Below, piece by piece: positions 61,241-64,000 of a stretch of 64,000 nt of DNA. The DNA comes from an uncultured Corynebacterium sp. (lineage in GTDB: Bacteria; Actinomycetota; Actinomycetes; Mycobacteriales; Mycobacteriaceae), in the NCBI RefSeq assembly GCF_946998835.1, contig NZ_CAMQAZ010000013.1, forward strand, positions 6,406 to 70,405. Reading direction: 5' to 3'. The notes under the pieces are model-generated. The model was not told the DNA's origin, searched no databases, and worked only from the letters and a program-made list of their open reading frames with translations. Each line of letters begins with the position of its first letter. Position 1 is the first letter of the stretch. Both the position numbers and the translations under genes were made by a program.

Positions 61241-62098
61241 TTGACAATAGTTCTAGCGGCCCAATCACGGGAGAGAACGCTGAGCGTTACAACACTTGCC
61301 GAGATGCGGGGTGAGTTTCACTCACCCAACTTGCAGGAGGAGTATTTCCCGGGTGAACAATTTGGCGACTTCATTCTAGGTGGCAGTGGCGACTGGTACG
61401 CCATGGACCGCCTGATGGTTGTTCGTCTATTGATGGCCGTGATCGTCGCCGTGTTCTTCGTCGTCGCTATGCGTCGCCCGAAGCTCGTGCCGACTGGTCT
61501 GCAGAACGTTGCGGAGTTGATGCTGGACTTCGTCCGCATCCACATCGCGGAGGAGATTCTGGGTAAGAAGGAGGGGCGTCGTTTCCTTCCGGTTCTGGCC
61601 ACCATCTTCTTCCTCGTTATCTCGATGAATATTGCGGCTATTATTCCTGGCCTCAATATTTCGCCGAACGCCCGAATCGGTATGCCACTGGTTCTGGCCC
61701 TGTTCGCATACGTCGCCTTCATCTACGCAGGCTCGAAGAAGATGGGCTTCTTCAAGTTTGTGAAGTCGGCAGTCGTTATTCCGAACTTGCCACCGGTGCT
61801 CCACCTCATCGTGGTGCCCATCGAGATTTTCTCCAACTTCGTTCTCCGTCCGGTTACGCTGACCATCCGTCTGATGGCCAACATGCTGGCGGGCCACATG
61901 GTTCTAGTCCTGCTTTTCGGTGCCACGAACTTCTTCTTCTGGCAGCTGAATGGCTGGACCGCCCTGTCCGGGTTGACCCTTGTCGCTGCGGTAGCATTTA
62001 CGCTGTTCGAGATGCTGGTGATTTTCCTGCAGGCATACATCTTTGCCCTGCTGAGCGCCGTGTACATCGAACTGTCGCTGCACGCAGACGAGCACTAA
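61241..62098 (+). CDS. atpB: ATP synthase subunit a
   Basis: A 285-residue subunit of the Fo proton channel. The essential Arg lies in LTIRLMANMLAGH (about 205-217), and the last helix has the usual QAYIFALLSAVYI pattern. The TTG at 61241 gives MTIVLAAQ, like mycobacterial AtpB starts, but has no ribosome site. The ATG at 61304 is the alternative and would give 264 residues. GGGAGAG lies between the two at about 61270. Confidence 0.92.
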   Translation: MTIVLAAQSRERTLSVTTLAEMRGEFHSPNLQEEYFPGEQFGDFILGGSGDWYAMDRLMVVRLLMAVIVAVFFVVAMRRPKLVPTGLQNVAELMLDFVRIHIAEEILGKKEGRRFLPVLATIFFLVISMNIAAIIPGLNISPNARIGMPLVLALFAYVAFIYAGSKKMGFFKFVKSAVVIPNLPPVLHLIVVPIEIFSNFVLRPVTLTIRLMANMLAGHMVLVLLFGATNFFFWQLNGWTALSGLTLVAAVAFTLFEMLVIFLQAYIFALLSAVYIELSLHADEH

Positions 62099-62110
62099 CC
62101 CATAACAAAA

Positions 62111-62220
62111 GAGGCCGCACATTCGGCAACAAGGCCTCGCAAACTTAATAGCAAGACCCACTTGACCCACAAAGCCCCGGGCCTATCTAAAACAATGTTT
62201 ATTCCGGGGCCATCCTTTAA
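62111..62220 (+). promoter_or_regulatory. two hairpins between atpB and atpE
   Basis: Hairpin 1 has arms gaggcc (62111-62116) and ggcctc (62133-62138). Hairpin 2 has arms of 7 bp at 62174-62180 and 62214-62220. There is no T run, so they are more likely RNA stability or translation elements for the c subunit than terminators. Confidence 0.45.
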
Positions 62221-62238
62221 GAAAGGGAACGGTTCATA

Positions 62239-62490
62239 ATGAACGACGTCATCCTCTCCGCCCAGGACGCTGTCCAGGCTGTCGACACCAACGCTGGCCT
62301 GAAGACCATCGGTTACGGTCTGTCCACCCTGGGCCCGGGCCTCGGTATCGGTATCGTCGCCGGCAAGACCGTTGAGGGTATGGCACGCCAGCCAGAGATG
62401 GCCGGCCAGCTGCGTACCACCATGTTCCTGGGTATCGCCTTCACTGAGGCCCTCGCCCTGATCGGCCTGGTCGCAGGCTTCGTTTTCTAA
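62239..62490 (+). CDS. atpE: ATP synthase subunit c
   Basis: An 83-residue hairpin of two membrane helices forming the proton-carrying ring. Gly-rich helix 1 (GPGLGIGIVAG), polar loop ARQPE (49-53), and the proton-binding Glu70 in FTEALAL are all present. AAAGGGAAC precedes the ATG at about 9 bases. An unusually long 140-base spacer with hairpins separates it from atpB. Confidence 0.97.
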   Translation: MNDVILSAQDAVQAVDTNAGLKTIGYGLSTLGPGLGIGIVAGKTVEGMARQPEMAGQLRTTMFLGIAFTEALALIGLVAGFVF

Positions 62491-62522
62491 GTCCGGACCT
62501 TCAAGCGGAGAACACGTAAACC

Positions 62523-63086
62523 ATGACAGATTTCACCTTTTTGCTAGCGGCGGGTGACCTCCCGATGGGAGAGTCCATCAACCCGCTGCTGCCAAAGACC
62601 TATGACATCGTCTGGTCCGTTGTCCCGCTGGTAGTTATCCTGGTTCTCTTCTGGAAGCTCGTTCTTCCGAAGTTCCAGGAGGTCCTGACCGAGCGGGAGG
62701 ACCGGATTGAGGGCGGCATTGAACGCGCTGAGGCTGCACAGGCCGAAGCCAAGGCCGCTCTGGAAAAGTACAACAGTCAGCTCGCAGAGGCCCGTACTGA
62801 AGCAGCAAAGATTCGCGACGAAGCCCGCGCACAGGGTCAGCGCATCATTGCAGACGCTACGACCAAGGCCAATGACGAGAGCGCACGAATCATCGAGTCC
62901 GGTGAAAAGCAGCTCGCTGCCCAGCGTGAGCAGGTAGTCGCAGAGCTGCGCAAGGAAATGGGCCAGAACTCCATCAATCTTGCTGAGCGCCTTCTGGGCG
63001 AGCAGCTTTCCGACGACGTTCGTAACTCGTCGACGATTGATAACTTCTTGTCCAACCTTGACACCGTGGCCCCGGCCGGAAAGTAG
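62523..63086 (+). CDS. atpF: ATP synthase subunit b
   Basis: A 187-residue stalk protein with one N-terminal membrane helix (about 25-47) and a long charged coiled coil (about 55-160). It is a standard single b subunit, not a b-delta fusion as in mycobacteria. The gene is 32 bases after atpE. Confidence 0.95.
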   Translation: MTDFTFLLAAGDLPMGESINPLLPKTYDIVWSVVPLVVILVLFWKLVLPKFQEVLTEREDRIEGGIERAEAAQAEAKAALEKYNSQLAEARTEAAKIRDEARAQGQRIIADATTKANDESARIIESGEKQLAAQREQVVAELRKEMGQNSINLAERLLGEQLSDDVRNSSTIDNFLSNLDTVAPAGK

Positions 63087-63091
63087 GCGAC

Positions 63092-63910
63092 ATGCACGCA
63101 GCAAGCCGCGAATCCCTGGCAGCCCTTAGCCAGCGCCTGGACGCCGCTATTGGCGGCGACAATGTCGCTGTTGCACAGGCTGCTCAGACTGGTTCCGAGC
63201 TTTTCGACATCGTCGAGGTCCTGGACTCCGACCGCGGCCTGCGTGTCGCTGTCGCCGACACCTCGGCGACTGCGGAACAGCGTTCCGGACTTGTCCGGAG
63301 CCTGTTCGCGGGCAAGGTATCTGAGACGACTCTTAACCTCGTCGTGGATGCTGCCGCGCAGGTATGGTCCACCCCGCGTGAAATGCGCGAGGGTTTGGTA
63401 GAGCTGGGCCGTCGTGCCCTTCTTCGCTCTGCCGAAGGCCAGGGACAGCTTGAGACCGTCGAGTCTGAGTTGTTCCAACTGGGACACATCCTGGCTGAGC
63501 AGTCGCAGCTTGAACAGCTGCTGGCCGATAAGGCCGCAACCCCCGAAGCCAAGCGTGGGCTCCTCGCCTCCGTGCTCTACGGCAAGGTCACCTCTGTGAC
63601 CGAGACCCTGGCACTGCAGGCAGTTGGCCGCCCATCCAAGCGCCCCGCGGACGACATTGACTCCCTGTCCCGGCTAGCCGCCGGCCTGCGGAACCACGTC
63701 GTCGCTCGCGTGACCAGTGCCACTGCCGTCTCTGACGAGCAAGAGCGAGCACTGGCGGACAAGCTCGGCCGAGTCTACGGCAAGGCGATGTCCATCCACA
63801 CCGTGATCGATAAGTCGATCCTCGGTGGACTGGTCATCCGGGTTGGCGACGAGGTCATCGACGGTAGCCTTTCAACAAAGCTTGAGAAGCTGCGCGTCGG
63901 CCTCGGCTGA
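63092..63910 (+). CDS. atpH: ATP synthase subunit delta
   Basis: A 272-residue stator subunit, longer than the about 180 residues of most bacteria but normal for corynebacteria, which have an extra N-terminal part. The typical C-terminal pattern GLVIRVGDEVIDGSLSTKLEKLR is intact. It starts five bases after atpF. Confidence 0.95.
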   Translation: MHAASRESLAALSQRLDAAIGGDNVAVAQAAQTGSELFDIVEVLDSDRGLRVAVADTSATAEQRSGLVRSLFAGKVSETTLNLVVDAAAQVWSTPREMREGLVELGRRALLRSAEGQGQLETVESELFQLGHILAEQSQLEQLLADKAATPEAKRGLLASVLYGKVTSVTETLALQAVGRPSKRPADDIDSLSRLAAGLRNHVVARVTSATAVSDEQERALADKLGRVYGKAMSIHTVIDKSILGGLVIRVGDEVIDGSLSTKLEKLRVGLG

Positions 63911-63964
63911 CGGATGGTTTAGACGATTAATCACTGGAAGAATATTACCGAGAGCAGGAAGAAC

Positions 63965-64000
63965 ATGGCGGAGCTGACGATCTCCTCCGATGAGATCCGT
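63965..64000 (+). CDS. atpA: ATP synthase subunit alpha (5' end only)
   Basis: The first 12 codons (MAELTISSDEIR) up to the window end, with AGGAAG 5 bases before the ATG. Position after atpH and the sequence match AtpA starts. Confidence 0.9.
   Translation, partial: MAELTISSDEIR

Overview
The window looks like chromosomal DNA of a Corynebacterium; the species cannot be fixed from the sequence alone. The evidence is the OdhA type of 2-oxoglutarate dehydrogenase (E2-like acyltransferase core fused to E1), the order argS-lysA-hom-thrB, and the run rho-prfA-prmC-tsaC-wecA-atpI-atpBEFHA. A DtxR-type iron box and a LexA box of the corynebacterial form also fit. Most genes are ordinary core genes with GTG, TTG and ATG starts, and coding density is high.

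Layout. 0-13.3 kb: an unidentified 3' gene fragment, a membrane-anchored DUF6777-like protein, CorA, a lipoprotein, OdhA, a double-length ABC exporter and an EcsC-like protein. 13.5-17.6 kb: an FhuF-type ferric reductase, two proteins of unknown function (one behind a near-perfect LexA box) and a secreted trypsin-like protease. 17.7-20.5 kb: a Sau3AI-type restriction-modification pair with lower GC, followed closely by an MFS exporter. 21.9-29 kb: a BASS transporter, a DEAD-box RNA helicase with an RGG tail, a MITE-like element, a small membrane protein, a secreted HNH nuclease and PutP.

29.5-38.7 kb: a tight operon of a SNF2 ATPase, a SWIM zinc-finger protein, an SbcD/Mre11-like phosphoesterase and a hookless SbcC/Rad50-like ATPase, then two tandem MarR regulators and a strong terminator. 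It is the best candidate here for an under-described DNA-processing system. 38.8-42.1 kb: an iron-type ABC importer behind a DtxR-like box. 42.2-46.5 kb: tRNA-Arg(CCG), a small membrane protein, a broken alpha/beta hydrolase and lutABC for lactate oxidation. 46.7-52.1 kb: argS, lysA, hom and thrB (lysine and threonine branch). 52.1-64 kb: an acyl-CoA ligase, rho with an Asn/Arg-rich insertion, prfA and its methylase prmC, tsaC, wecA (cell-wall linker synthesis) and the ATP synthase operon, which runs off the end in atpA.

The least expected non-coding feature is a repeat found between convergent genes at 4.3 kb and 25.7 kb. The second copy has imperfect terminal inverted repeats and a possible 8-bp target duplication, so it is best read as a non-autonomous mobile element.
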